DNA of 64,000 bases from Caulobacteraceae bacterium (GCA_027487945.1 JAIYCQ010000024.1:49313-113312), one strand, 5' to 3'. Shown: positions 7,674 through 15,835, numbered from the stretch's first letter. Notes: a model not told the origin generated them from the sequence alone. A program made the numbers and translations.

Positions 7674-9686
7674 ATGGCTGGTGATGAACAACAGGCCGCT
7701 CCTCTCTCCAAGGTGCGAGACGGGCATGAGCCCGCAGAAGGCGGTGCCCATGATCACGGCGGCATTTTTGGCGAACGCACCGAACTGATCTTCGCGGGCC
7801 TCTCCGGGGCGATGCTACTCGGCGGCTGGCTCGTCGGCCTTCGCGTGGACGGCATCGTCCCTATGGCCCTCTACATCGCGGCCTACGGGTTCGGCAGCTA
7901 CTTCACGCTCAAGGAGGCGGTCGGCAACATCCTCAAAGGCCGTTTCGAGATCGACACCCTGATGCTGGTCGCCGCCGCCGGGGCCGCCGCGTTGGGCGAG
8001 TGGGCCGAGGGCGCCCTGCTTCTGTTTCTGTTCAGCATCGGGCATGCGCTCGAACACTACGCCATGGGGCGGGCGCGGCGGGCCATCGAAGCCCTCGCCA
8101 AACTGGCCCCTGAAACGGCGACGGTCCGGCGGGACGGCGCCACGGCGGAAGTCCCGGTCCAGGAGCTTGTGGTCGGTGACATCGTGGTGGTCCGGCCCAA
8201 CGAGCGCATGCCCTCGGATGGTGTTGTCGTGGTCGGGGAAAGCAGCGTGGATCAGGCGCCGATCACTGGCGAAAGCGTGCCGGTCGATAAGCGGGCGGCT
8301 CCCGACCCGGCTCTCGATTTCGACAAGGCGGGCGCGGAGCATCGCGTCTTTGCGGGCACGATCAACGGTCCCGCCGCCCTGGATGTGCGCGTCGCCAGAC
8401 TGGCGTCTGAAACCACACTCGCTCGCGTGGTGAAGATGGTCGCGGAGGCCGAGGCCCAGCAGTCCCCGACCCAGCAGTTTACCAACCGGTTCGAACGCAT
8501 CTTCGTGCCGTCCGTGCTGGCGGGCGTCGGTCTCCTCATGCTGGCCTGGGTGGTCATCGACGAACCCTTCAGCGTCAGTTTCTATCGCGCCATGGCGGTG
8601 CTGGTGGCCGCCAGTCCCTGCGCCTTGGCGATCTCTGTGCCCAGCGCGGTTCTCAGCGCGGTCGCTCGGGCGGCGAGGGGCGGCGTTCTGGTGAAGGGCG
8701 GCGGTCCGCTGGAGAACCTCGGCACGCTGACGGCCATCGCCTTCGACAAGACCGGAACCCTGACCGAGGGCAAGCCGAGGATCACCGACGTGGCGACCGC
8801 CGAAGGGGTCGATGAGCGGGAACTCCTCTCCGTCGCCGTCGCCGTGGAACGTCTGAGTGATCATCCGCTGGCGGCGTCGGTCGTGCGTGACGGCGGCGAG
8901 AGGCTGAAGGACCATCCCGTGCCGGTGGCCGATGACGTTCAGAGTCTGACCGGCCAGGGCGTGCAAGCCACCGTGGCGGGCCAGACAGTGGTGATCGGTA
9001 AGCCCAAGCTGTTCGAAGGCGGCTCCGGCGCCAAACCCTCCGACGCTCTGTGGAGCGAAATCCAGCGGCTCGAAACGAGCGGTAGGACCGTGATGGTCGT
9101 CAAATCCGGCGACCGATATCTCGGGGCCATCGGCGTGATGGATACCGCGCGGCCCGCCGCCGAGGGGGTCGTCACCCGGCTCCGCGCCATGGGGATCACC
9201 CGCATCGTCATGTTGTCGGGCGACAACCAGTCCGTGGCGGACGCCATCGCTGCCAAGCTCGGCCTGGACGAAGCGATGGGCGGGCTGATGCCCGAGGACA
9301 AGGTCCGGATCATCAAGGAGATGAAGACCAGCGAGGGGCGGGTCGCCATGATCGGCGACGGCGTGAATGACGCGCCTGCCCTGGCCAACGCCACGGTCGG
9401 GATCGCCATGGGTGCGGCGGGCTCCGACGTGGCCCTGGAGACCGCCGACGTGGCCCTGATGGCCGACGACCTCAATCACCTGCCGTTTGCGGTCGGCCTG
9501 AGCCGGAAGACCAGCGACATCATCAAGCAGAATCTGTGGGTCAGCCTCGGGATGGTCGCATTCCTGATCCCCGCGACCCTGCTGGGCTTGAAGATCGGCG
9601 CGGCGGTGATCTTCCACGAAGGCTCGACCCTGCTGGTCGTGGCCAACGCCCTAAGACTGCTGGCCTACCGAGAGAAAGCCGCCTGA
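7674..9686 (+). CDS. P1B-4-type heavy-metal translocating ATPase (CzcP/CoaT-like)
   Basis: This inner-membrane P-type ATPase exports metal at the expense of ATP. The metal-site motif is Ser-Pro-Cys (S314-P315-C316) rather than CPC, and the last helices carry HEGST (648-652). Together these mark the P1B-4 group (Co/Zn/Cd exporters such as CzcP and CtpD). The phosphorylated Asp is D358 (DKTGT), and GDGVND is at 561-566. There is no N-terminal HMA domain; instead the first 30 residues are His- and acid-rich. It lies 87 nt after czcA, so it likely works beside the RND pump by moving cytosolic metal to the periplasm. Confidence 0.9.
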   Translation: MAGDEQQAAPLSKVRDGHEPAEGGAHDHGGIFGERTELIFAGLSGAMLLGGWLVGLRVDGIVPMALYIAAYGFGSYFTLKEAVGNILKGRFEIDTLMLVAAAGAAALGEWAEGALLLFLFSIGHALEHYAMGRARRAIEALAKLAPETATVRRDGATAEVPVQELVVGDIVVVRPNERMPSDGVVVVGESSVDQAPITGESVPVDKRAAPDPALDFDKAGAEHRVFAGTINGPAALDVRVARLASETTLARVVKMVAEAEAQQSPTQQFTNRFERIFVPSVLAGVGLLMLAWVVIDEPFSVSFYRAMAVLVAASPCALAISVPSAVLSAVARAARGGVLVKGGGPLENLGTLTAIAFDKTGTLTEGKPRITDVATAEGVDERELLSVAVAVERLSDHPLAASVVRDGGERLKDHPVPVADDVQSLTGQGVQATVAGQTVVIGKPKLFEGGSGAKPSDALWSEIQRLETSGRTVMVVKSGDRYLGAIGVMDTARPAAEGVVTRLRAMGITRIVMLSGDNQSVADAIAAKLGLDEAMGGLMPEDKVRIIKEMKTSEGRVAMIGDGVNDAPALANATVGIAMGAAGSDVALETADVALMADDLNHLPFAVGLSRKTSDIIKQNLWVSLGMVAFLIPATLLGLKIGAAVIFHEGSTLLVVANALRLLAYREKAA

Positions 9687-9695
9687 CAGAACCGC

Positions 9696-9726
9696 TTGAT
9701 CCTCTAGTCGCTAGAGGACCTACACC
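9696..9726 (+). promoter_or_regulatory. MerR-type promoter/operator, copy 2
   Basis: TTGATC (9696-9701), a 19-nt spacer and TACACC (9721-9726) repeat the arrangement at 763-793. The palindrome CTCTAG-TCG-CTAGAG (9702-9716) is identical to copy 1, and here it extends one pair on each side (C9701, G9717). It precedes the methyltransferase gene at 9754 and presumably starts a second transcript controlled by the MerR protein at 304-726. Confidence 0.8.
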
Positions 9727-9753
9727 AAAGGCTCCACGCACGAGGTCGGAACC

Positions 9754-10347
9754 ATGCAAGTCGCCCTGTTGAGCTACTATCTCGCCTTCTTCGCCATCGC
9801 GTTCGTGTGGCCGACGTGGCGTCTGTGGCGGGCCGAGCGGATCAATGCCCTGGTCCTGCCCTTCGACGACACCGCCTATGGCGTGGTGTCCAAAGGGTTT
9901 CGCTTGCTGATCCTTGGGCTGTTCGCGGTCCTCATCTCCGCCGTCTGGCTACCGGGGGACCTGTTCGGTTATCTGCCGTGGCTGGACCACGCCGCCGTGA
10001 GGATCGCGGGCGCGGGACTGCTCTTGGTGTCGCTAGTGCTGATCGTCGTCGCCCAGGCTCAGATGGGTCGGTCCTGGCGGATCGGCATCGACACCGGGCG
10101 CCGCACGGTTCTTGTCCAGACCGGCGTGTTCGCCCGCAGCCGGAACCCGATCTTCCTCTCCATGCGGATCAATCTCTTCGGCCTGCTGCTGGTCTGGCCC
10201 AACGCCGCGACCCTGGCCGCCTTCCTGCTGGGCGAGGTGCTCATGCAGGTGCAGGTGCGACTGGAAGAAGACCACCTCGGGCGTATGCTCGGGACGGACT
10301 ACGAGGACTACCGGCGGCAAACGCCGCGCTGGGTCCTGGCTGGATAG
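9754..10347 (+). CDS. ICMT/PEMT-like membrane methyltransferase
   Basis: This 197-residue protein has four or five hydrophobic segments. Its C-terminal part is typical of the isoprenylcysteine/phospholipid methyltransferase fold: ARSRNPIFLSMR, then a Glu-rich EEDHLGRMLGTDYEDYRRQTPRW. Such genes are often found in metal-resistance clusters, where their substrate is not known. It is the first gene behind the second MerR operator, which ties it to the metal response. The methyl acceptor cannot be inferred. Confidence 0.75.
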   Translation: MQVALLSYYLAFFAIAFVWPTWRLWRAERINALVLPFDDTAYGVVSKGFRLLILGLFAVLISAVWLPGDLFGYLPWLDHAAVRIAGAGLLLVSLVLIVVAQAQMGRSWRIGIDTGRRTVLVQTGVFARSRNPIFLSMRINLFGLLLVWPNAATLAAFLLGEVLMQVQVRLEEDHLGRMLGTDYEDYRRQTPRWVLAG

Positions 10348-10361
10348 GACGGGGAAATCCC

Positions 10362-10811
10362 ATGCTTGGTCGTCGAACGGTTCTCGCGGGCTTTGCCGGT
10401 CTGGTCTCTGCGTCCTGCGCCGAGGCCGCACCGACCCGTGACCTCGTGGTCTACAAGACCGCCTCCTGTCCCTGCTGCGGCGGATGGGTCACCGCCATGG
10501 CCAAGGCGGGCTTTCGTCCTAAGGTCGTCAATGTGAACGACATCAGTCCGCTCTGGCGCGCACGGAGCGTCCCCGATGAACTGTCGTCCTGTCATGTGGC
10601 GACCATCGGCCCGTATTTTACGGTCGGTCATGTGCCGCCCGCCGATGTCGAACGCCTGCTGAAGGAGGCGCCGGACGCCATTGGTCTGTCGGTTCCAGGC
10701 ATGCCCTTGGGCTCGCCGGGCATGGAGGGGCCGGGCGGCGCAAAGGAACCCTTCCAGACCCTGCTGCTGCTCAAAGGCGGCAAGTCGCAAGTCTATGCGC
10801 GGCACACCTGA
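10362..10811 (+). CDS. DUF411 family metal-associated protein
   Basis: This 149-residue exported protein starts with a short arginine-containing signal (MLGRRTVLAGFAGLVSASCAEA) and continues with VVYKTASCPCCGGW, the CxCC motif of DUF411 proteins. These are usually found beside copper and heavy-metal efflux genes. The ATG at 10362 lies 14 nt after the methyltransferase stop, with GGGGAAA in front, so the two are co-transcribed. It is probably a periplasmic metal-binding or thiol-redox accessory protein; this is inferred from family and context. Confidence 0.8.
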   Translation: MLGRRTVLAGFAGLVSASCAEAAPTRDLVVYKTASCPCCGGWVTAMAKAGFRPKVVNVNDISPLWRARSVPDELSSCHVATIGPYFTVGHVPPADVERLLKEAPDAIGLSVPGMPLGSPGMEGPGGAKEPFQTLLLLKGGKSQVYARHT

Positions 10812-10872
10812 CGTTCGTGCTTACGGGTCCGGCGTGACGACCTCCGTTCCCATGCTTTGGCGATAAAGACCG

Positions 10873-12201
10873 ATGTTTTCCCCACTCCGAAACCCCGCCT
10901 ACCGCCACCTGTTCCTGGCCCAGCTTTCCGCCCTGCTGGGCACGGGTCTGGCGACTGTCGCCCTTGGCCTGCTAGCTCACGATATCGCCGGGGCCAGCGC
11001 GGGCGAGGTTCTGGGCGCCGCCCTGGCGATCAAGATGGTCGCCTATGTGGTGGTGGCGCCCTTCGCCAGCGCACTGGTCGCCCGTCTTCCCAGGAAGGTG
11101 CTGCTCGTGGGCCTCGATCTGATCAGGGCCGGAGTCGCCGCCTGCCTGCCGTTCGTGGACAGCGCATGGCAGGTCTACGCCCTGATGACCGTGCTCTATG
11201 TGGCGTCGGCGGCCTTCACGCCCGCCTTCCAGGCGATGATCCCCGATCTGCTCCCCGACGAAGAGGACTATACCAAGGCCCTCTCGCTTTCCCGGCTGGC
11301 TGCCGATCTGGAGAGCATCGCCAGCCCGACTCTCGCCGCGCTGCTACTGGTAGTCTTCCCTTTCAGCGATCTGTTCGGCGGCACAACCATCGGCTTCCTG
11401 CTGTCGGCGGTCCTGGTCATCACCGCGACCCTTCCGGCTCTCTCGGTCGCAACGCCCAAGCCGTTCATCCAGCGGCTGACCGCCGGGGTGAGGCTCTTCG
11501 CCCTGACACCTCGCCTCAGGGGCCTTCTGGCGATCTCGCTTGCGACGGCGGCGGGCGGCGCCATGGTTTTCGTCAACACCGTCGTGCTGGTGCAGTCCGG
11601 CTTCGGTCTGGGCGACCGCGAGACCGCTTGGGCCTTGGGCGCCTTTGGTCTGGGGTCTATCAGCGCGGCGGTCCTGCTGAGCCGAATGGCCGCCAGCCTG
11701 GGTGACCGAACCGCCATGTTGACCGGCTCCGTCGTCATGGGCGCGGCCTTGCTCGCGGGTCCGCTTCTGGCGACCAGCTATCCGGCCCTGATCGGCCTGT
11801 GGGTGGTGATCGGCTTCGGCTACTCCCTGACCATCACGCCATCAGGCCGGACGCTCCGCCGCTCCGCCCACGCCGAGGATCGGCCCGCCCTGTTCGCCGC
11901 GCAGTTCGCCCTAAGCCATGCCTGCTGGCTGCTGGCCTATCCGCTGGCCGGTTTCATAGGATCAAAGGCGGGCCTCTCCGCCGCGTTCGTGGTTATGGCT
12001 GTGCTCTGCCTCGCGGGAGTGATCCTCGCCGTGCTGATCTGGCCCGCGCGAGACCCGGCAGAGCTTCCTCACAGCCATCCCGACCTCGCGCTGGACGATC
12101 CCCACTGGACGGACACGCAGGGCGGCGTCCACGTCCACGCCTACGTCATCGACGACCGGCATCCACGCTGGCCGAGGCCGTCAATCAGGGAAGGTAGCTG
12201 A
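10873..12201 (+). CDS. MFS transporter with His-rich C-terminal tail
   Basis: This 442-residue inner-membrane protein of the major facilitator superfamily has about twelve hydrophobic helices and the loop motif LVARLPRKVLLVG between helices 2 and 3. The tail after the last helix is rich in His and Asp (HSHPDLALDDPHW and HVHAYVIDDRHPRW). Metal-linked MFS exporters such as NreB also have His-rich tails. Its place at the end of the second MerR-controlled transcript suggests metal export, but a drug-efflux role cannot be excluded. Confidence 0.8.
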   Translation: MFSPLRNPAYRHLFLAQLSALLGTGLATVALGLLAHDIAGASAGEVLGAALAIKMVAYVVVAPFASALVARLPRKVLLVGLDLIRAGVAACLPFVDSAWQVYALMTVLYVASAAFTPAFQAMIPDLLPDEEDYTKALSLSRLAADLESIASPTLAALLLVVFPFSDLFGGTTIGFLLSAVLVITATLPALSVATPKPFIQRLTAGVRLFALTPRLRGLLAISLATAAGGAMVFVNTVVLVQSGFGLGDRETAWALGAFGLGSISAAVLLSRMAASLGDRTAMLTGSVVMGAALLAGPLLATSYPALIGLWVVIGFGYSLTITPSGRTLRRSAHAEDRPALFAAQFALSHACWLLAYPLAGFIGSKAGLSAAFVVMAVLCLAGVILAVLIWPARDPAELPHSHPDLALDDPHWTDTQGGVHVHAYVIDDRHPRWPRPSIREGS

Positions 12202-12276
12202 TGCCTTGGCGCCCATGTTGGATTGCCGAGCGGCGCACTATGTCTGCCGTTCCGAACCCGTCGCAGTCAGGATGAT

Positions 12277-12927
12277 ATGACCAGCAAGCCCGCCACCCAG
12301 GACCACTGGGAACAGGTCTACGGCAGCAAGGACTCTCGGGAGACAAGCTGGTTCGAGCCATCGCCCGAAACCTCCCTGCTCATGATCGACCGGACCGGCC
12401 TCATCGCTGGGAGCCGCGCGATTGATGTCGGCGGCGGCGCCTCGTCACTGGTGGACCATCTGCTGCAACGGGGGTTCGAGGTTGCGGTCCTCGACATCGC
12501 CGACGAGTCACTGGCCGTTGCCCGCGCAAGGCTGGGGGCGAAGGCGGAGCAGGTTCAATGGATCGCCGCAGACATCACGTCCTGGCAACCCGCCGCGCAG
12601 TTCGATCTCTGGCATGACCGTGCGGTGTTCCATTTCCTGACCCAGCCCGCGCAGCGACGCGGCTACGTCGCCGCCCTGGAGGCAGCCCTCCGCCCCGGCG
12701 GCTGGCTCGCTATGGCGACCTTCGCGCCTGATGGCCCGGAGAGGTGCAGTGGGCTTTCGGTTCAGCGGTGGGCCGCTCCGGACCTTGCCCGCGAACTCGG
12801 CGCGGGTTTCGAGCTTGTCCATTCCGAACGGTCTCTTCATTCGACGCCATGGGGCGCGTCACAGGCATTCACCTGGACTTTGTTTCGGCGAACGCATGGT
12901 GTTGATCGCGAGGCTCCATATCGCTGA
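12277..12927 (+). CDS. Class I SAM-dependent methyltransferase
   Basis: This 216-residue cytoplasmic enzyme has the Rossmann-like SAM site AIDVGGGASSLVDHLL and an acidic strand-2 residue (VLDIAD), then WIAADI. The start at 12277 (MTSKPATQDHWEQVYGS) fits the usual N-terminus of this family (HWxxVY); an upstream ATG-type start at 12223 adds unmatched residues. The family includes thiopurine/tellurite-type methyltransferases, which would fit a metal/metalloid block, but the substrate is unknown. Confidence 0.78.
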   Translation: MTSKPATQDHWEQVYGSKDSRETSWFEPSPETSLLMIDRTGLIAGSRAIDVGGGASSLVDHLLQRGFEVAVLDIADESLAVARARLGAKAEQVQWIAADITSWQPAAQFDLWHDRAVFHFLTQPAQRRGYVAALEAALRPGGWLAMATFAPDGPERCSGLSVQRWAAPDLARELGAGFELVHSERSLHSTPWGASQAFTWTLFRRTHGVDREAPYR

Positions 12928-13013
12928 CGTGGGGAGATCAAGAGAACGAGGGCTCTCCTCCACTCATCGTGTGTTCGAACACGCTCCCGCCGGATGGGCC
13001 GCAGCAACGATCC

Positions 13014-13364
13014 TCAGAACACCAACACCGCGTCAGCAGCCACTGTCGCTTCCGCCAACGCGCCCATGTCGCTGCGTTCTGTCCCCTCGATAATCTCCGA
13101 AGCGGTGATGCCTCGTGCATCCAGGCAGGTTCCGCAAAGAAGCACCATGCCGCCTGCGGCCAGCACCCGCGCGATCATCCGTTCGACGTTGTAGAAGCCC
13201 TCGGGCGTTCGCTGGCCCTGCTTGGCTGAAACGACAGCATCGCCCAGCATGAAGACCGTTATGTCGGCCCCGGCTTTCGGCAGCGCGTGGGCGAGCCGCA
13301 GTCCGTTGTAGGTCCGCTCGGTTCCATAAGGCGGGTCATTGAGGATGATCAGCGTCTTCATCAC
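13014..13364 (-). CDS. DsrE/DsrF-like family protein
   Basis: This 116-residue cytoplasmic protein has the DsrE fold pattern TLIILNDPPYGTERTYNGLRLAHAL, and a Cys-x2-Cys pair (C77, C80) at the position where sulfur-relay members carry their active cysteine. Members transfer persulfide sulfur or are of unknown role. A perfect FNR/FixK box is centred about 54 nt upstream of the start, so the gene is probably oxygen- or redox-regulated. GGGAGA lies just before the Met-Met start; the second Met (13361) is equally possible. Confidence 0.75.
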   Translation of the reverse strand: MMKTLIILNDPPYGTERTYNGLRLAHALPKAGADITVFMLGDAVVSAKQGQRTPEGFYNVERMIARVLAAGGMVLLCGTCLDARGITASEIIEGTERSDMGALAEATVAADAVLVF

Positions 13365-13411
13365 ATTCTCCCTGTCGCGTTCGACTTTGCGCTGCTGTCT
13401 GGTTCGCCGTC

Positions 13412-13425
13412 TTGATCGGGATCAA
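13412..13425. promoter_or_regulatory. FNR/FixK-type box
   Basis: The sequence TTGAT-CGGG-ATCAA matches the CRP/FNR-family consensus TTGAT-N4-ATCAA exactly. It is centred about 54 nt before the DsrE-like start on the minus strand, which would place it near -41.5 if the 5' leader is short. It is also about 120 nt before the small exported protein at 13545 on the plus strand. It could activate one or both under low oxygen. Confidence 0.7.
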
Positions 13426-13544
13426 TGGCGCCCACTGGGGCCGACTGTTCCAGAAGGCGCATCCCGGCAGGCGTTTGGAGTCAGGCCCCCTTGTCCCGAC
13501 CATCAGCGAGACGCACAGTGGCTTCGACTGGAGTCTACCGACTG

Positions 13545-13877
13545 ATGTCCTTTCGGACCCGCGTTTTGAGATTGGTGTTGGCCGCGATCCTGCCATTCCT
13601 GATGGCCGTGAACGCGCTCGCCATGCCTACCACCCCTGCGGCGGCAGAACAGGGCGTCTCCATGGCGATTATGGACATGTCGGGCTGTGATGAGGGGGCT
13701 GATCCCCACCTCGCGGCAAAATGCTCCATCGACTGCCCGTTGATCTGCGGCGCGATTGCGCCAAGCGGGCCGGTTACCGATGAACCCCTGTCGCGCCCGG
13801 CGCCGCCCGCGTCGCCGCCGATGGGTGACGCCTGGACCGGCATTTCCATCAGCCCCGACTACCCGCCCCCTCGATGA
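13545..13877 (+). CDS. Small exported Cys-containing protein
   Basis: This 110-residue protein begins MSFRTRVLRLVLAAILPFLM, a clear signal or anchor segment ending near ALA (residue 26). The mature part carries C48, H55 and the cluster C60, C64, C68 (KCSIDCPLICG), then a Pro-rich tail. I chose the ATG at 13545 because it gives a clean signal peptide; the open frame extends upstream without one. It resembles the protein at 15836-16141 in layout. A periplasmic metal-related role is inferred from the neighbourhood. Confidence 0.6.
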   Translation: MSFRTRVLRLVLAAILPFLMAVNALAMPTTPAAAEQGVSMAIMDMSGCDEGADPHLAAKCSIDCPLICGAIAPSGPVTDEPLSRPAPPASPPMGDAWTGISISPDYPPPR

Positions 13878-13923
13878 CCGATCCGCAGCAGTTCGAACCT
13901 CAGTTCAATTCTGGAGATCAATC

Positions 13924-14073
13924 ATGAAACGCATCTTTTCTCTGGCGACCCTGATGGTGTTCGCCTCCGCTACCGCAGCCTTCGCGGCCTCTCCCGAGGC
14001 GGTAAAGGCCGTGGCGTCCTGCTGCGCGGCCTTGGCCGCCTGCTGCGGCGTTGGTTCTCCCTGCTGCCCGTAA
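13924..14073 (+). CDS. 49-residue exported peptide with three Cys-Cys pairs
   Basis: The start is MKRIFSLATLMVFASATAAFAA, a textbook signal peptide, and cleavage would leave about 28 residues. The mature peptide holds three vicinal Cys pairs at residues 33-34, 40-41 and 47-48, ending with Cys-Cys-Pro. GGAGATC lies just upstream of the ATG, and a strong intrinsic terminator follows 22 nt after the stop, so it looks like a real gene. I do not recognise the family. It could bind soft metals such as Cu(I) in the periplasm, or be disulfide-linked; both are inferences. Confidence 0.6.
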   Translation: MKRIFSLATLMVFASATAAFAASPEAVKAVASCCAALAACCGVGSPCCP

Positions 14074-14095
14074 GGGATCAGTAGTCTGACCAAGG

Positions 14096-14123
14096 ACGCC
14101 CGCGTCGAAAGGCGCGGGCGTTT
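14096..14123 (+). terminator. Intrinsic terminator after the Cys-pair peptide
   Basis: CGCCCGCG (14097-14104) pairs perfectly with CGCGGGCG (14113-14120) across an 8-nt loop, with a further A-T pair, and TTT follows. It ends the plus-strand unit that begins at 13545. Confidence 0.75.
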
Positions 14124-14125
14124 CC

Positions 14126-14483
14126 TATTGAGCCAACGCGAGCGGCAGCGGCGCGAGCGGCCCATAATTCGGCGGGGCTCCTGTCGGGTGCTGACTTGAC
14201 GACACGCCTCAGCACGCAGCTAATGCGAACTGCTAATGAAACTGCTTCCAGCCAGACGTTCAACGTCTCAGGCTTGTTGATTTTGCTGGGAAAACCATTC
14301 GGGGCTTCGGCTCCTAGTTCCCCAGCCAATCTCTTTCCCACGATCCTTCCGGACAGAACGCCCCCGCGGGGCCCTCGTCGGCGGTGCCTGTCCGGCGCTC
14401 CGAAGCGGGCAAGGTGTCGCCGGCCGCCGAGGGTCTGGAGAAGACCCAGACCCTCGACAAGTCCTGTGGCGCCGGGGCGATCG
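14126..14483. other. Gene-free junction with palindromes
   Basis: No supported gene lies here. I see an inverted repeat GTGCTGA (14188-14194) with TCAGCAC (14209-14215), a perfect 15-nt palindrome AGACGTT-C-AACGTCT (14254-14268), and an 11-bp hairpin at 14428-14456. The stretch 14200-14300 is less GC-rich than its surroundings. It separates the plus-strand metal genes from the minus-strand genes and could mark a recombination junction. No tRNA gene or integrase is visible. Confidence 0.4.
14428..14456 (-). terminator. Possible hairpin terminator of the minus-strand gene at 14484
   Basis: CGAGGGTCTGG (14428-14438) pairs perfectly with CCAGACCCTCG (14446-14456) over a 7-nt loop, 27 nt beyond the stop of the minus-strand gene. 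No T-run follows on that strand, so it may protect the 3' end or need Rho rather than act as a classic intrinsic terminator. Confidence 0.45.
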
Positions 14484-15791
14484 CTAGCCGATCTTCAGCC
14501 GCACGAACGCCATGCCGCCGCCGGCGTCGCCATAGCTGGCCGACAACGGGGCGGGTATGTCGAAGCCGTTGACCAGCATCCCGACGCCCAGCTTCAGGGT
14601 CTCTGACAGTCGCCAGTCGTGGATGGCGCCGACCGACAGCTTGCGGACGGCGTAGACCGGGCCGTGGCCGTGACCGGGGTTCAGCTCATCGGTGTCGATC
14701 TGCTCTGCGCGGGTGAAGACCGTCCAGCGATCATCGGGCTGCCAGGCGGCCTCCAACAGCCAGGCGTCGAGCTCCAGGTTGTCGGGCTTCTTCTCCTTGC
14801 GGGCCCAGGCGAAGGTCGCCGAGGCCAGACCCGACGAACCGACCTTGCGGGCGTAGAGGGCGCTCAGCGAGACGCGCTCCTCGTCATGGTCCGGCTCGAG
14901 GGCTTCAGGGCTTGTGATGCCGGCCCAGCTGGCCTGCAGCGCCCAGTTCTCCGTGGGATTGAAGCTCAGCCGGATGCTGCGGGAATCCAGTTCGCCGGTC
15001 TCGATGTTCCAGCGCCTCTCGTCCGGCTCGCGGCCGCGGAAGGCCGAGGCCTCGACCTTCCAGCGACCGGAGACGTAGCCGGCCGTGACGACGCCGAAGG
15101 TGATGTGGGTGCTGTCGAGCCAGTGGTGGGTGATCGGCGCCTCGGGGCTGTCGATCGCCGCCGGACGGTGCATGAAGGCCGGCGGGCCGAAGGCCGGCTC
15201 GCCGGGCAGTCCCCCGTACAGAAAGACGCTCCGGCCGTCGCCGAGCGGCAGGCTGTAGCTGGCGGCCAGCTCCATGAACAGGTCATGGGGGTGCTGCCGG
15301 TCGACCAGCGGGTCGACGCCGTCGGCGGTCTCCCCGGCCGCCAGCAGTAGCGGGTAGCCGTCCTCGCCCATCAGGGGGTCGGGGCTGATCATGCCGCGCA
15401 GCTGCAGCGTGCCGGGCCCCAGGTCCCGACTGGCCGTGGCCATGATCATGCCGGCCAGGAAGGCCTTGTCGTCGCCGCGCGGCCCGTCCTGGCTGGCGTA
15501 GACGCCGTTGATCAGGGCATGACCCATGATCATCCAGCCGTCGCTCATGCTGTGCAGGCCGCCGTGGGGCGCGGCCTCGGGTTGCCAGCCGGTGCCACTG
15601 GCGTCGCGGCTCATCGGATAGGCGCCCAGCGGACTGGTCATGCCGTGGTCGGCCGTGGCTTCGGCCTCGGCCTCGGCGGGGGGCGTCATGTCGTGGTGGT
15701 CGTGCTCCTGCGCGAGGGCGGGACCCGCCAGCGACAGACAGGCGGTGATCGTTGCGGACGCCAGCAGGCGCGCGCCGGTGTTGGAGGTCAT
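14484..15791 (-). CDS. Exported outer-membrane-like protein, metal-cluster associated
   Basis: This 435-residue protein has a signal peptide ending near GPALA (residue 27) and a His/Asp/Met-rich start of the mature chain (QEHDHHDMTPP, DHGMTSP). The rest is rich in alternating aromatic/polar beta strands (for example WKVEASAFRG and WALQASWAG) and ends LKIG, as expected for an outer-membrane barrel. I recognise it only as the type of hypothetical protein found in copper-resistance clusters of Caulobacter and sphingomonads. It may be a metal-binding barrel comparable to CopB, but this is inferred. Confidence 0.6.
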   Translation of the reverse strand: MTSNTGARLLASATITACLSLAGPALAQEHDHHDMTPPAEAEAEATADHGMTSPLGAYPMSRDASGTGWQPEAAPHGGLHSMSDGWMIMGHALINGVYASQDGPRGDDKAFLAGMIMATASRDLGPGTLQLRGMISPDPLMGEDGYPLLLAAGETADGVDPLVDRQHPHDLFMELAASYSLPLGDGRSVFLYGGLPGEPAFGPPAFMHRPAAIDSPEAPITHHWLDSTHITFGVVTAGYVSGRWKVEASAFRGREPDERRWNIETGELDSRSIRLSFNPTENWALQASWAGITSPEALEPDHDEERVSLSALYARKVGSSGLASATFAWARKEKKPDNLELDAWLLEAAWQPDDRWTVFTRAEQIDTDELNPGHGHGPVYAVRKLSVGAIHDWRLSETLKLGVGMLVNGFDIPAPLSASYGDAGGGMAFVRLKIG

Positions 15792-15835
15792 CAGACCCTC
15801 CTCATCTGAAGTCGAAAGAACAGGGGTTTCGGACG

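Noticed and set aside
7815..9617. 600-residue minus-strand open frame opposite the P-type ATPase gene
   Set aside because: It is antisense to a gene with clear catalytic motifs, has no recognisable domain and shows Gly/His/Asp-rich composition typical of GC-rich shadow frames.
14078..14341. 87-residue minus-strand frame in the gene-free seam
   Set aside because: No signal peptide, domain or good ribosome site; the terminator hairpin at 14096 lies inside it.
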